DNA of 64,000 bases from Pararobbsia silviterrae. GTDB taxonomy: Bacteria > Pseudomonadota > Gammaproteobacteria > Burkholderiales > Burkholderiaceae. This document shows, one piece after another, positions 50,444-59,821 of the stretch. The first letter of the stretch is position 1, and every line of letters begins with the position of its first letter. Made by a program: the position numbers and the translations under genes. The notes below the pieces were generated by a model. That model saw only the letters and a program-made list of their open reading frames with translations. It did not search any database and was not told the DNA's origin. The stretch lies in assembly GCF_003628125.1 (NCBI RefSeq), contig NZ_RBZU01000001.1, positions 124,001-188,000 of the forward strand, read 5' to 3'.

Positions 50444-50759
50444 GAGGTCGGCAACGTGCTGGAGATCCGAGCCGACGCCATCATACCCGCTCGTCAAATC
50501 GCGTTACAGCACGGTAGCCCACATAAACTGATGTTTTTTCTTGTGTCTGTCATTGAGCAGTCGCATCATTTCGCTCCGCCCGAGCATGCCGGCTGCCGAA
50601 CGCATTGTGTAAACCGCTCACGCGATGTTAGAAGTCAGTAAGCAAAGTGTCGGGGCTGGAAAAGCTGTTAATGTTCGAAATTACGCGAAAGACTGCACAA
50701 GAGACACGGCTGGCGGGGTGTTCGACGGTTGCCAGCATGCGCGCTATTCCCACGGATCC
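50444..50759. other. Divergent gap LT gene / gspD
   Basis: This is the promoter region of the gspDEF operon. It contains moderately AT-rich sequence before gspD but no assignable gene or clear -35/-10 pair. Confidence 0.45.
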
Positions 50760-53117
50760 ATGACTAGAAAACTGTTTGCCGCGAAACGCATCGTTCGAGC
50801 ACTGGCGCTGGCGGGCCTTATGAGCGCAGCGGCGGCGCACGCTCAGGTGACGCTCAACTTCGTCAATGCCGATATCGATCAAGTCGCAAAGGCAATCGGC
50901 GCGGCGACGAATCAGACGATCATCGTCGATCCGCGCGTCAAAGGTCAGATCAACCTCGTGTCCGAGCAACCGGTGCCCGAGGATCAAGCCATCAAGATTT
51001 TGACGGCCGCGTTGCGCATGCAGGGTTTCGCGATGGTCACCGACCACGGCGTACTCAAGGTCGTACCCGAGGCCGATGCGAAACTGCAAGGCGTACCGAC
51101 TTATGTCGGCAATGCGCCCGTCGCGCGCGGCGACTCGGTCGTGACGCAGGTTTTCCAGCTTCATAGCGAATCGGCGAACAACCTGCTGCCCGTATTGCGT
51201 CCGCTGATTACGCCGAACAACACGATCGCGGCGTATCCGGCGAACAATTCGATCGTCGTGACCGACTACGCCGATAACGTGCGGCGCATCGCATCGATCA
51301 TTCAAGGTATCGACGGTGGCGCCGGTCAGGCCGACCTCGCCGTGGTGCCGCTCAAGAACGCGAATGCGATCGATCTTGCAGCCGAGCTCGTCAAGCTGCT
51401 CGATCCGGGCGCGGTCGGCAATACCGACGCGACGCTCAAGGTCGCCGTGCTCGCCGATGCGCGGACCAATTCGCTGATGCTGCGCACGTCGAACGCCGCG
51501 CGCATGGAAATGGCCAAGCGCCTCGTGGCCCAGCTCGATGCGTCGACGCGCGAACCCGGCAATATGCACGTCGTTCAATTGCGCAACGCCGATGCGGTGA
51601 CGCTCGCGAAGACGTTGCACGGCATGCTCGGCGAATCGAGCGGTTCGAGTTCCTCGTCGAGTTCGAACAGCAAGGACTCGTTCAACCAGAACAACGGCGG
51701 GATGTCGAGCGGCGTCGGTTCGTCGTCGAGTTCGAGTTCGTCGTCGTCGAGCACGACGCCGCTGCCGACCGGCATGGGGACGTCGTCGGGTTCGGGCAGT
51801 TCGGGCGGGCAAGGCGGCTTGCTCGGCGGCAGCAGCAAGGACAACTCCGACGACAACCAGGCCGGCGGCATGATCCAGGCCGACGCCGCGACGAATTCGC
51901 TGATCATCACGGCGCCGGACCCCGTCTACCGGAACCTGCGCAATGTGATCGATCAACTCGATCAGCGTCGCGCGCAGGTTTATATCGAGTCGCTGATCGT
52001 CGAAATGGCGAACTCGGACAGCTCGGCGCTCGGCATTCAGTGGCAGGGCATCGTCGGCGGCGGCAACACGCGGCTGTTCGGCGGCACGAACTACGGGACG
52101 TCGGGCAACAACATCATCGATCTGACCGCGGCCGGCTACTCGGTGGCGGGCGGCAGCACGACGGCGCTCTCCACGGCGGTGTCGTCGATCCAGCAAGGTC
52201 TCAACGTCGGTCTCCTGCATAACTTCGGCGGCAATCTCGCGCTCGGCGCGCTGCTGCAGGCACTCGGCACGATCGGCAACGTCAACGTGCTGTCGACGCC
52301 GAACATGATCACGCTCGACAACGAAGAAGCGCGGATCGTCGTCGGCCAGAACATTCCGATTCTGACGGGCTCGTATGCGCAGACCGGCACGACGTCGACC
52401 GTCTCGCCGTTCCAGACCTACGATCGCCAGGACGTCGGCATCACGCTGCACGTGAAGCCGCAGATCACCGAAGGCGGCGTGATCAAGCTGCAGATCTATG
52501 AAGAAAGTTCGAGCGTCGCGGCGACGACCTCGCTGACGGCGACGCAAGGCGCGACGATCAACAAACGCTCGATCCAATCGACGGTCATGTCCGACGACGG
52601 GCGCATCATCGTGCTCGGCGGTTTGATCCAGGATCAGTACAGCGACAGCGCGAACAAGGTGCCGTTGCTCGGCGATTTGCCGTGGATCGGCGGCCTGTTC
52701 CGCTCCGAGAGCAAGTCGCGCACGAAGACGAATCTCATGGTGTTCCTGCGTCCGGTCATCATGCGCGACGCCGCGCAGAGCGACTCGGTCTCGCTCGACC
52801 GGTACGACTACATCCGCGCGGTCACGGCGGACTTCAAGTCCGACAATCACCTCGTGCCGAACACGGAAATCCCGCTGCCGCCGCCGCGTTCGGGCAGCGC
52901 GCCGGCCACGGGCAATCTCGGCGTGATCTACGTCGATCCGAAGACACAGCAGCCGCTGCCGCAACCGCAACAGATTCCGCCGGGCGCGATGTCGCCCTCG
53001 CTGCCGAACGGCATTTCGGTCCAGCCGGCACCCGCGCAGCCCGCCGTCTCGACGCCGGTGCCGAACGTCGCGCCGCAGGCGGCGCCGGTTTCGCCCGCCC
53101 CGTCGTCGGGACAGTAA
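50760..53117 (+). CDS. gspD: Type II secretion outer-membrane secretin GspD
   Basis: GspD forms the T2SS outer-membrane channel. The 785-aa protein has a signal peptide (MTRKLFAAKRIVRAL..., AHA-Q), an N0 domain (VTLNFVNADIDQVAKAIG), and N1-N3 repeats with a Ser/Gly-rich loop at about residues 290-360. The secretin core follows, with VLSTPNMITLDNEEARIVVGQNIP and SDDGRIIVLGGLIQD. A Pro/Ala-rich C-terminal tail ends the protein. The ATG at 50760 gives the signal peptide; upstream frame extensions do not. It is the first gene of gspDEF. Confidence 0.96.
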   Translation: MTRKLFAAKRIVRALALAGLMSAAAAHAQVTLNFVNADIDQVAKAIGAATNQTIIVDPRVKGQINLVSEQPVPEDQAIKILTAALRMQGFAMVTDHGVLKVVPEADAKLQGVPTYVGNAPVARGDSVVTQVFQLHSESANNLLPVLRPLITPNNTIAAYPANNSIVVTDYADNVRRIASIIQGIDGGAGQADLAVVPLKNANAIDLAAELVKLLDPGAVGNTDATLKVAVLADARTNSLMLRTSNAARMEMAKRLVAQLDASTREPGNMHVVQLRNADAVTLAKTLHGMLGESSGSSSSSSSNSKDSFNQNNGGMSSGVGSSSSSSSSSSSTTPLPTGMGTSSGSGSSGGQGGLLGGSSKDNSDDNQAGGMIQADAATNSLIITAPDPVYRNLRNVIDQLDQRRAQVYIESLIVEMANSDSSALGIQWQGIVGGGNTRLFGGTNYGTSGNNIIDLTAAGYSVAGGSTTALSTAVSSIQQGLNVGLLHNFGGNLALGALLQALGTIGNVNVLSTPNMITLDNEEARIVVGQNIPILTGSYAQTGTTSTVSPFQTYDRQDVGITLHVKPQITEGGVIKLQIYEESSSVAATTSLTATQGATINKRSIQSTVMSDDGRIIVLGGLIQDQYSDSANKVPLLGDLPWIGGLFRSESKSRTKTNLMVFLRPVIMRDAAQSDSVSLDRYDYIRAVTADFKSDNHLVPNTEIPLPPPRSGSAPATGNLGVIYVDPKTQQPLPQPQQIPPGAMSPSLPNGISVQPAPAQPAVSTPVPNVAPQAAPVSPAPSSGQ

Positions 53118-53135
53118 CCGCACCGGAGCTTGCGC

Positions 53136-54647
53136 ATGACATCCGCTGCGTCACACCCCTCGAATTCGGCCCCGGCCCCCGCAGGCGGCGGGGCGTCGTC
53201 GTCTGCGAACCCGCCGCCCTCGCCGCTTGCCGCGCGGACGCTGCCTTACGGTTTTTCGCGCAATAACCAGATCCTCGTCGCGCATCAGCATTCGGACGGC
53301 CTCGAAGTCTGGATCAGCGAGCGCACGCCGGCGGCCGCGACCGCGGAAGTCGCGCGCAATTTCGGCGCGCTGCGCCTGGTGACCGTCGACGCCGCCGAAC
53401 TCGCGCTCGCGATCAGCAGCGCCTATGCGCGCCAGGAAGGCAGCGCCGCGCAAGTCGTCGGCGAGGTCGAAGGCGAAGTCGATCTGTCGCTGCTCATGCA
53501 GGACATTCCCGAGATCGAGGATCTGCTTGAATCGGAAGACGACGCGCCGATCATCCGCATGATCAACGCGTTGCTCACGCAGGCCGCGCGCGAAGGCGCG
53601 TCCGATATCCATATCGAACCGTTCGAAAACGCGTCGGTCGTGCGCTTTCGCGTCGACGGTACGCTGCGCGACGTCGTGCGCCCGAAAAAGGCGCTGCACG
53701 GCGCGCTGATTTCGCGGATCAAGATCATGGCGCAGCTCGATATCGCCGAGAAGCGCCTGCCGCAGGACGGCCGCATCACGCTGCGCGTCGGCGGACGGCC
53801 CGTCGATGTCCGCGTGTCGACGCTGCCGACCGGGCACGGCGAACGCGCCGTGCTCCGGATGCTCGAAAAAGACTCGCAGCGGCTCAATCTCGAGGCGCTC
53901 GGCATGTCGCGCGACACGCAGGCGCAGTTCGACAAGCTCATTTCGAAGCCGCACGGCATCGTGCTCGTGACCGGCCCGACGGGCTCGGGCAAGACGACGA
54001 CGCTTTATGCGGCGCTGTCGCGGCTCGAGACCGAGACGAGCAACATCATGACGGTCGAGGATCCGATCGAGTACGACCTCTCGGGCATCGGCCAGACCCA
54101 GGTCAACGACCGGATCGGGATGACGTTCGCGCGCGCGTTGCGCTCGATTCTGCGGCAGGACCCCGACATCATCATGATCGGCGAAATCCGCGATCTGGAA
54201 ACCGCGCAGATCGCCGTGCAGGCGTCGCTGACGGGTCACCTCGTGCTCGCGACGCTGCATACGAACGACGCGGCATCGGCCGTCACGCGTCTGACCGACA
54301 TGGGCGTCGAGCCCTATCTGCTCGCGTCGAGCCTGCTCGGCGTGCTTGCCCAGCGGCTGGTGCGGCGTTTGTGTCCTGCCTGCAAGGTCGAACGCGACGG
54401 CACCTGGCATCCGGTCGGATGCGAAGCTTGCGGGCGCTCGGGCTATGCGGGCCGGCGCGGCGTCTATGAACTGCTCACGATCGACGATGCGATCCGCACG
54501 CTGATCCACGAGCAAAAGTCGGACGCCGAAGTCCTCGCTGCCGGCCGCGAAGGCGGCATGCATACGTTGCGTGAGGATGCCGACCGATGGATCGCCCAAG
54601 GCTATACGTCGCTCGAGGAAGTCATCCGCGTGACCGGCGGCGACTGA
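53136..54647 (+). CDS. gspE: Type II secretion ATPase GspE
   Basis: GspE powers the pseudopilus. The 503-aa ATPase has Walker A GPTGSGKTTTLY (about residue 280), the Asp box (VEDPIEYDLSGIGQ), Walker B (DPDIIMIGEIRDLETA), His box (GHLVLATLHTNDAAS), and a four-Cys zinc motif CPAC...CEAC (about 415-437). An Ala/Pro-rich N-terminus precedes the domain that binds GspL. GGAG lies 8 nt upstream of the ATG. It follows gspD by 18 bp. Confidence 0.96.
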   Translation: MTSAASHPSNSAPAPAGGGASSSANPPPSPLAARTLPYGFSRNNQILVAHQHSDGLEVWISERTPAAATAEVARNFGALRLVTVDAAELALAISSAYARQEGSAAQVVGEVEGEVDLSLLMQDIPEIEDLLESEDDAPIIRMINALLTQAAREGASDIHIEPFENASVVRFRVDGTLRDVVRPKKALHGALISRIKIMAQLDIAEKRLPQDGRITLRVGGRPVDVRVSTLPTGHGERAVLRMLEKDSQRLNLEALGMSRDTQAQFDKLISKPHGIVLVTGPTGSGKTTTLYAALSRLETETSNIMTVEDPIEYDLSGIGQTQVNDRIGMTFARALRSILRQDPDIIMIGEIRDLETAQIAVQASLTGHLVLATLHTNDAASAVTRLTDMGVEPYLLASSLLGVLAQRLVRRLCPACKVERDGTWHPVGCEACGRSGYAGRRGVYELLTIDDAIRTLIHEQKSDAEVLAAGREGGMHTLREDADRWIAQGYTSLEEVIRVTGGD

Positions 54648-54675
54648 TGTGATCTCCGACGAGGCCGCCCGATAA

Positions 54676-55893
54676 ATGCCAGCATTTCGTTTTGAAGCGC
54701 TCGATACGACCGGAAAGTCGCAACGCGGCGTGATCGAGGCCGACAGCGCGCGCGGCGCGCGCGGCCAGTTGCGCACGCAAGGACTCACGCCCGTCGTGGT
54801 CGAGCCCGCGGGGCAACGCGTGCGCGGCGAACGCACCGAGCGCCTGGCGTTCGGCCGCAAGCTTTCGCAACGCGAGCAAGCGTTGCTCACACGCCAGCTC
54901 GCGAGCCTGATGGTGGCCGGCCTGCCCGTCGACGAAGCGCTCCAGGTGCTCGCCGATCAGGCCGAGCGCGACTACGTGCGCGAACTCGTCGCGGCGATTC
55001 GCGGCGAAGTGCTCGGCGGTCAATCGCTGGCGGGCGCGCTTCAGCGGCATCCGCGCGATTTTCCCGAGATCTACCGCGCGCTCGTGTCGGCCGGCGAACA
55101 TACGGGCAAGCTCGGCGTCGTGATGACACGGCTCGCCGACTACATCGAGCAGCGCAACGCGCTCAAGCAGAAGATCGTGCTCGCGTTCACGTATCCGGCG
55201 ATCGTGACGCTCGTCGCGTTCGGCATCGTGTCGTTCCTGCTCAGCTATGTCGTGCCGCAGGTCGTCAGCGTGTTCGCGACGACGAAGCAGGCATTGCCGA
55301 CGATCACGCTCGTCATGATGGCGCTGTCGGATTTCGTGCGGCGCGACTGGTGGATCACGCTGATCGTGCTGTTCGTCGTCGGCTGGCTCGTCAAGCGCGT
55401 GCTCGCGCAGAAGGGGCCGAAGCTCGCGTTTCATCGCTGGCTGCTGACCGCCCCGCTCGCGGGCAAACTCGTGCGCGGCTACAACACGGTGCGCTTCGCG
55501 AGCACGCTCGCGATCCTGACGGCGGCCGGCGTGCCGATCCTGCGCGCGCTTCAGGCCGCGGGAGAAACGTTGAACAATGTCGCGATGCGCGAGAACGTCG
55601 ACGATGCGATCGTGCGCGTACGCGAGGGGACGTCGCTGTCTCGCGCGCTCGCGGGCACGCGGACGTTTCCGCCCGTGCTCGTGCACTTGATTCGCTCGGG
55701 CGAAGCGACCGGGGACGTCACGACGATGCTCGATCGGGCGGCAAACGGCGAAGCGATGGAACTCGAGCGGCGCACGATGTTCCTGACGAGCCTGCTCGAG
55801 CCGTTGCTGATTCTTGCGATGGGAGGGATGGTGCTCGTGATCGTGCTCGCGGTCATGCTGCCGATCATCGAGCTCAACCAGCTGGTCCAGTAG
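54676..55893 (+). CDS. gspF: Type II secretion inner-membrane platform protein GspF
   Basis: This 405-aa polytopic platform protein has two T2SSF domains and three membrane helices (about 169-190, 220-240 and near the C-terminus). It starts MPAFRFEALDTTGKSQRGV. The repeated motif ERDYVRELVAAIRGEVLGG and the domain around LVSAGEHTGKLGVVMTRLADY are as in the family. It ends the gspDEF block. Confidence 0.95.
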   Translation: MPAFRFEALDTTGKSQRGVIEADSARGARGQLRTQGLTPVVVEPAGQRVRGERTERLAFGRKLSQREQALLTRQLASLMVAGLPVDEALQVLADQAERDYVRELVAAIRGEVLGGQSLAGALQRHPRDFPEIYRALVSAGEHTGKLGVVMTRLADYIEQRNALKQKIVLAFTYPAIVTLVAFGIVSFLLSYVVPQVVSVFATTKQALPTITLVMMALSDFVRRDWWITLIVLFVVGWLVKRVLAQKGPKLAFHRWLLTAPLAGKLVRGYNTVRFASTLAILTAAGVPILRALQAAGETLNNVAMRENVDDAIVRVREGTSLSRALAGTRTFPPVLVHLIRSGEATGDVTTMLDRAANGEAMELERRTMFLTSLLEPLLILAMGGMVLVIVLAVMLPIIELNQLVQ

Positions 55894-55920
55894 TTCCGGC
55901 GGTAGGACGCGCGGGCGGCG

Positions 55921-56331
55921 TCAACGAACCCAGATCGTCGGTCCGGGGCCGTTCGCGGGCATCGTGATTTCGGATTTGACGCCGTTATGTTCGATGACGA
56001 TCGAACGCGAACGGACTTCGCTGAGCGTCGCGCCGCCGCCGACGACCTGACCGAGCGCCACGGCGTGCGGCGGTTCGCCGTTGTAGCTGACGATCGCGGC
56101 GCCCTGATGGTCGCCGAGGCCCAGTACGCCGATGAGCTGGACTTGCGTGGCGCGCGTCGGCTGGCTGCCGAACAACTGCGCCGCGTCGCCGACGCCGGGT
56201 TCGACTTGCGCGGCGGCCGCTTGCGAAGGCGCGGCGGGATGCTGGGTCAGTGTGATGGCCCAATAGGTCAGCGTCGCGCAGAGCACCGCGAAGAGCGCGA
56301 GCGATACGAGTCGAAAGTAGAGTCGGTTCAT
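55921..56331 (-). CDS. gspC: Type II secretion inner-membrane protein GspC (short form)
   Basis: GspC links the inner-membrane platform to GspD through its HR domain. This 136-aa form has one membrane helix (about residues 7-26) and an HR-like segment (QLIGVLGLGDHQGAAIVSY). It has no C-terminal PDZ or coiled-coil domain, which is normal for the short GspC of Burkholderia. The gene is on the minus strand within the gsp locus, opposite to gspDEF and gspG-N. I chose the ATG at 56331 (MNRLYFRLVSL); an alternative lies at 56340. Confidence 0.85.
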   Translation of the reverse strand: MNRLYFRLVSLALFAVLCATLTYWAITLTQHPAAPSQAAAAQVEPGVGDAAQLFGSQPTRATQVQLIGVLGLGDHQGAAIVSYNGEPPHAVALGQVVGGGATLSEVRSRSIVIEHNGVKSEITMPANGPGPTIWVR

Positions 56332-56538
56332 GCGCGCCATTGTACGGCGCGTGCGCGGCAGCGCGATGACGTTTTCGGCGGCGTCGCGAAGCGGGTTGCC
56401 CGGATGAGAGCACGAAGCAGTGACGCGCGACCGTGTCGGCGCGTCATCTTGGGGTTTTACAATGGTTTTCGCGAGCGAGTGGCCGCGACGATGGCGTGCT
56501 CGTGTATGAAGCGTTTTTTTTAGAAGAGGCAGTCAGTC

Positions 56539-57036
56539 ATGCAAATGCAATGCGAATATCCGGCGTCGGTCGAGGCCGTCGAGACGGCGCCCGCGCAACC
56601 CTCGCGTGCGCGCCGCTTGCGCAAGCAAAGTGGGTTCACGCTGATCGAGGTCATGGTCGTCATCGCGATCCTCGGCATTCTCGCCGCGCTGATCGTGCCG
56701 AAGATCATGAGCCGTCCCGATGAGGCGCGCCGCGTCGCGGCACGCCAGGACATCGCGACGATCACGCAGGCGCTCAAGCTGTACCGCCTCGACAATGGCC
56801 GTTATCCGAGCCAGGACCAGGGTCTGCAGGCGCTCGTCAAGAAGCCCGACACCGACCCGGTGCCGAACAACTGGAAGGAAGGCGGCTATCTCGAACGCCT
56901 GCCGAACGATCCTTGGGGCACGCCGTATCAATACCTGAATCCGGGCGCGCATGACGAGATCGACGTGTTCAGCTACGGCGCGGATCGCAAGCCCGGCGGC
57001 GAAGGCAACGACGCCGATATCGGCTCCTGGCAATAA
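56539..57036 (+). CDS. gspG: Type II secretion major pseudopilin GspG
   Basis: This 165-aa pseudopilin carries the prepilin motif QSGFTLIEVMVVIAILGILAAL, with cleavage before Phe and Glu5. The C-terminal calcium-binding globular part includes LDNGRYPSQDQGLQALV and NDPWGTPYQYLNPG. The N-terminal leader is unusually long (32 residues up to the cleaved Gly), rich in Pro/Ala/Arg. It starts the gspGHIJKLMN block. GAGG lies upstream of the ATG. Confidence 0.95.
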   Translation: MQMQCEYPASVEAVETAPAQPSRARRLRKQSGFTLIEVMVVIAILGILAALIVPKIMSRPDEARRVAARQDIATITQALKLYRLDNGRYPSQDQGLQALVKKPDTDPVPNNWKEGGYLERLPNDPWGTPYQYLNPGAHDEIDVFSYGADRKPGGEGNDADIGSWQ

Positions 57037-57057
57037 CGCGGGACGTTCGGAACGGCC

Positions 57058-57546
57058 ATGCGTTGCGTCATGCCGCCGCGCGATCAGCGCGGCTTCACGT
57101 TGATCGAGATGCTCATCGTGCTCGTCATTGCGGGCATTCTCGTCGCGGCCGCGTCGCTGTCGCTCACGCGCAATCCGCGCACCGATCTCGCCGAGGAGGC
57201 GCAGCGGCTCGCGCTCGCGTTCGAAACGGCGAGCGACGACGCGCAGCTTCGCGCAGCGCCGCTTGCCTGGGTGCCCGTCAACGGCGGGTATCGATTTCTT
57301 TCGCGCGAGAACGGCGGCGCATGGCGCCCGCTGACGGACGATCCTTTGCTCGTGCCGCGCGCATGGAGCACGGAAGTCGATCGCGTGTCGATCCGCTATC
57401 CGAGCGTATCGGGTGACGCGGGACGCCCCGAACGGCTCTTTTTCGGCGTCGAGGTCATCGACATGCCGGCCGTTGTGACGCTCTATGGTCCGTCGGCCGA
57501 AGTCAGTATCGTCAGCACGGGCAATGGCCGCTATGTCGTTCAATAA
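57058..57546 (+). CDS. gspH: Type II secretion minor pseudopilin GspH
   Basis: This 162-aa minor pseudopilin has the leader MRCVMPPRDQRG followed by FTLIEMLIVLVIAGILVA, the pseudopilin hydrophobic helix, and a C-terminal globular domain with LYGPSAEVSIVSTGNGRY. It overlaps gspI by 14 nt. Confidence 0.92.
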   Translation: MRCVMPPRDQRGFTLIEMLIVLVIAGILVAAASLSLTRNPRTDLAEEAQRLALAFETASDDAQLRAAPLAWVPVNGGYRFLSRENGGAWRPLTDDPLLVPRAWSTEVDRVSIRYPSVSGDAGRPERLFFGVEVIDMPAVVTLYGPSAEVSIVSTGNGRYVVQ

Positions 57547-57961
57547 GCTGCGGGGCCGCCGCCCCTGTTCGACGGCGAGACGGTCGACGAAAAGCGCGGG
57601 CTTCACGATGATCGAGGTGCTCGTCGCGCTCGCGATCATCGCGATCGCACTCGGCGCGTCGCTGCGCGCGGTCGGCAGTCTCGCGGGCAACGCGACCCGT
57701 CTGCATGAACGCATGCTCGCGGGATGGAGCGCCGATAATGTACTCGCGACGATGACACTTGATCATCAATGGCCCGAGATCGGCACGACGGTCGAACCTT
57801 GCCCGCAAGGCAATCTCGATCTGCGCTGCTCGATCACCGTGCGTTCGACGCCCAATCCCCTGTTCCGCCAAATCGATGTCGTCGTGCGCCGCGGCGAAAA
57901 CGACGAATCGCTCGCCAACATCACCACGGTCGTGCCGAATGAATCGCGTCGCTCGCTCTAA
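57533..57961 (+). CDS. gspI: Type II secretion minor pseudopilin GspI
   Basis: This 142-aa minor pseudopilin has the leader MSFNKLRGRRPC... and cleavage in KSAG-FTMIEVLVALAIIAIALG. The start overlapping gspH is chosen because GspI proteins start shortly before the leader; the open frame reaches further upstream. It overlaps gspJ by 23 nt. Confidence 0.9.
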   Translation: MSFNKLRGRRPCSTARRSTKSAGFTMIEVLVALAIIAIALGASLRAVGSLAGNATRLHERMLAGWSADNVLATMTLDHQWPEIGTTVEPCPQGNLDLRCSITVRSTPNPLFRQIDVVVRRGENDESLANITTVVPNESRRSL

Positions 57962-58610
57962 GCGCGCGCCGCGTCGCGCGGCCGGCTTCACGCTTATCGA
58001 AATGCTCGTGGCGATCGCGTTGCTCGCGATCGTCGCCGTGCTCTCGTATCGCGGACTCGATGAAATCATCCGCGCGCGCGAGTCGCTGACCGCGAATATG
58101 TCGAACGAACGCGCGCTGTCGCAGTTGTTCGCGCAGCTCGACGTCGATCTGCGCAACGCGGCGCGCGACGACGAAGTCGGCCAGCCGCCCGTGCGCGTCG
58201 GCGGCGGCGTGCTCCAGGTCGTTCGAGAGATGCGGATCGCGGGTGCGCCGCGTCTGCAAGTCGTTCGGTACCGCGATATCGACCATCGGATCGTGCGTCA
58301 GGCGTCGCCCGCGATCGCAACGGTCGGCGATCTGCGCAAGGGTCTCAATGCAAAGCCGAACGATCAGTGGAGCTCGGTCGATCTCGTGGGCGGCGTCGAG
58401 GATTTCGGATCGCAGGCGTGGGTGCCCGATCATGGTTTCACGTCCGATATGAACGTCGCGCGCGACCAGCTCGACGCGGACGTCAAGGCGCCGGCGGTGC
58501 CGCAGGCCGGCAACGGACCGTTGCCGCGCAGCGTGACGGGCGTGGCGATCGATGTCCGTCTGCACGGCGATCCCGCGCCCGTGCGGCGCGTGCTGCTCGT
58601 GGGCGAATGA
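57939..58610 (+). CDS. gspJ: Type II secretion minor pseudopilin GspJ
   Basis: This 223-aa minor pseudopilin has the leader MNRVARSKRAPRRAAG and helix FTLIEMLVAIALLAIVAVLS, then a globular domain (GFTSDMNVARDQLDAD). It overlaps gspI and ends 4 nt inside a possible upstream start of gspK. Confidence 0.92.
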   Translation: MNRVARSKRAPRRAAGFTLIEMLVAIALLAIVAVLSYRGLDEIIRARESLTANMSNERALSQLFAQLDVDLRNAARDDEVGQPPVRVGGGVLQVVREMRIAGAPRLQVVRYRDIDHRIVRQASPAIATVGDLRKGLNAKPNDQWSSVDLVGGVEDFGSQAWVPDHGFTSDMNVARDQLDADVKAPAVPQAGNGPLPRSVTGVAIDVRLHGDPAPVRRVLLVGE

Positions 58611-58711
58611 TCATGTGGACTGCATCGACATACTCGTGCCGCGGCATACACGTGAAAAACGGCGTGAATAACGGCATAAATAGCGGCATGCCAGGTGGCG
58701 TGAGAGGCCGC

Positions 58712-59794
58712 ATGCATCGCGCGCAGCGCGGCGTCGCGATCATCAGCGCGCTGCTCGTCGTCGCGCTGTCGGCGATTCTCGTGGCCGGGATTCTCTGGCG
58801 TCAGCAGGTTCAGATCCGGCGCATCGAAAACCAGCGGCTCGTCAACCAGTCCGAATGGGTCGCGCGCGGCACGATCGACTGGGCGCGGCTCGTATTGCGC
58901 TCGGGCGCCGATACCTCGCCTGTTGACTATCTCGGGGGCGTCTGGGCCGTGCCGATCGCGCAAACGCGCTTGTCCGACCTGCTCGGCAAGTTCGGCGGCG
59001 GCTCGGGCGGCGATCTCGAGAGCGCGAACGACAGCTGGGTGTCGGGCTCGATCGAGGATGCGCAGAGCAAATTCAACTTGCGCAATCTCGCGAGCTCGTC
59101 GATCACGACGTCCGCCTCGATCGATCCGGTTCAGGTCAAGGCCTTCCAGAAGCTGCTCGCCACGCTCGGTCTCAACGGCGAACTCGCGGACCCCGCTGCG
59201 CAATATGTGCGGCGTTCGCTCCAGTACGCGATCGGGCGCACGCGCCAGAGTTCGAGCAGCACGCAGGCGAACATGACGTCGATGCAGGCCGCGCCTCCGA
59301 CGGGCGGCGCGGACGGCCAGTTCACGAACAGCCCCGGACTGGCCGATAGCGACGACGATTCGGCGCCGCGCCCCTTACCGATCACCTCGATCTATGCGCT
59401 GCTCGACGTGCCGGGCTTCACGCCCGATACCGTCGCGCGCCTCGCGCCGTTCGTGACCGTGTTGCCGACCGTGACGACGATCAACGTGAATACCGCGAGC
59501 GCCGAGGTCATTTCGGCCGTCATCCCCTTGCTCTCGCTGTCGAACGCGCAGGGGCTGGTGTCGCAACGCGATCAAGTATTCTTCGTTTCGGTATCGGACT
59601 TCACGAACCGCGCGAGCGCGATGTTGCCGCGGACCGTGACGATCGATACGTCTGACACAGACGTGCGAACGAGCTACTTCATACTGCATGGCCAAATCCG
59701 GCGCGGACGCGCCGAATTGCACCGTAATGCGCTGATCTATCGGGACAGTCTCACGCATGCGACGCGTGTCGTCAGCGTCGACGATGCGTATTGA
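58712..59794 (+). CDS. gspK: Type II secretion minor pseudopilin GspK
   Basis: GspK caps the pseudopilus. From this start it is 360 aa with a short leader MHRAQRG and then VAIISALLVVALSAILVAG, so Glu5 is absent, as in other GspK proteins. The globular domain includes NLRNLASSSI and NVNTASAEVISAVIPLLS. The ATG at 58712 is chosen because AGAGG lies 5 nt upstream. The frame also opens at 58607, overlapping gspJ by ATGA. That would give a 43-residue leader with near-repeats, so the exact start is open. Confidence 0.88.
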   Translation: MHRAQRGVAIISALLVVALSAILVAGILWRQQVQIRRIENQRLVNQSEWVARGTIDWARLVLRSGADTSPVDYLGGVWAVPIAQTRLSDLLGKFGGGSGGDLESANDSWVSGSIEDAQSKFNLRNLASSSITTSASIDPVQVKAFQKLLATLGLNGELADPAAQYVRRSLQYAIGRTRQSSSSTQANMTSMQAAPPTGGADGQFTNSPGLADSDDDSAPRPLPITSIYALLDVPGFTPDTVARLAPFVTVLPTVTTINVNTASAEVISAVIPLLSLSNAQGLVSQRDQVFFVSVSDFTNRASAMLPRTVTIDTSDTDVRTSYFILHGQIRRGRAELHRNALIYRDSLTHATRVVSVDDAY

Positions 59795-59821
59795 TCCCCC
59801 ACAACCACGGACGCGTACGCC

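Noticed and set aside
50628-53123. 831-codon minus-strand frame
   Set aside because: Antisense shadow of gspD; Arg-rich low-quality translation.
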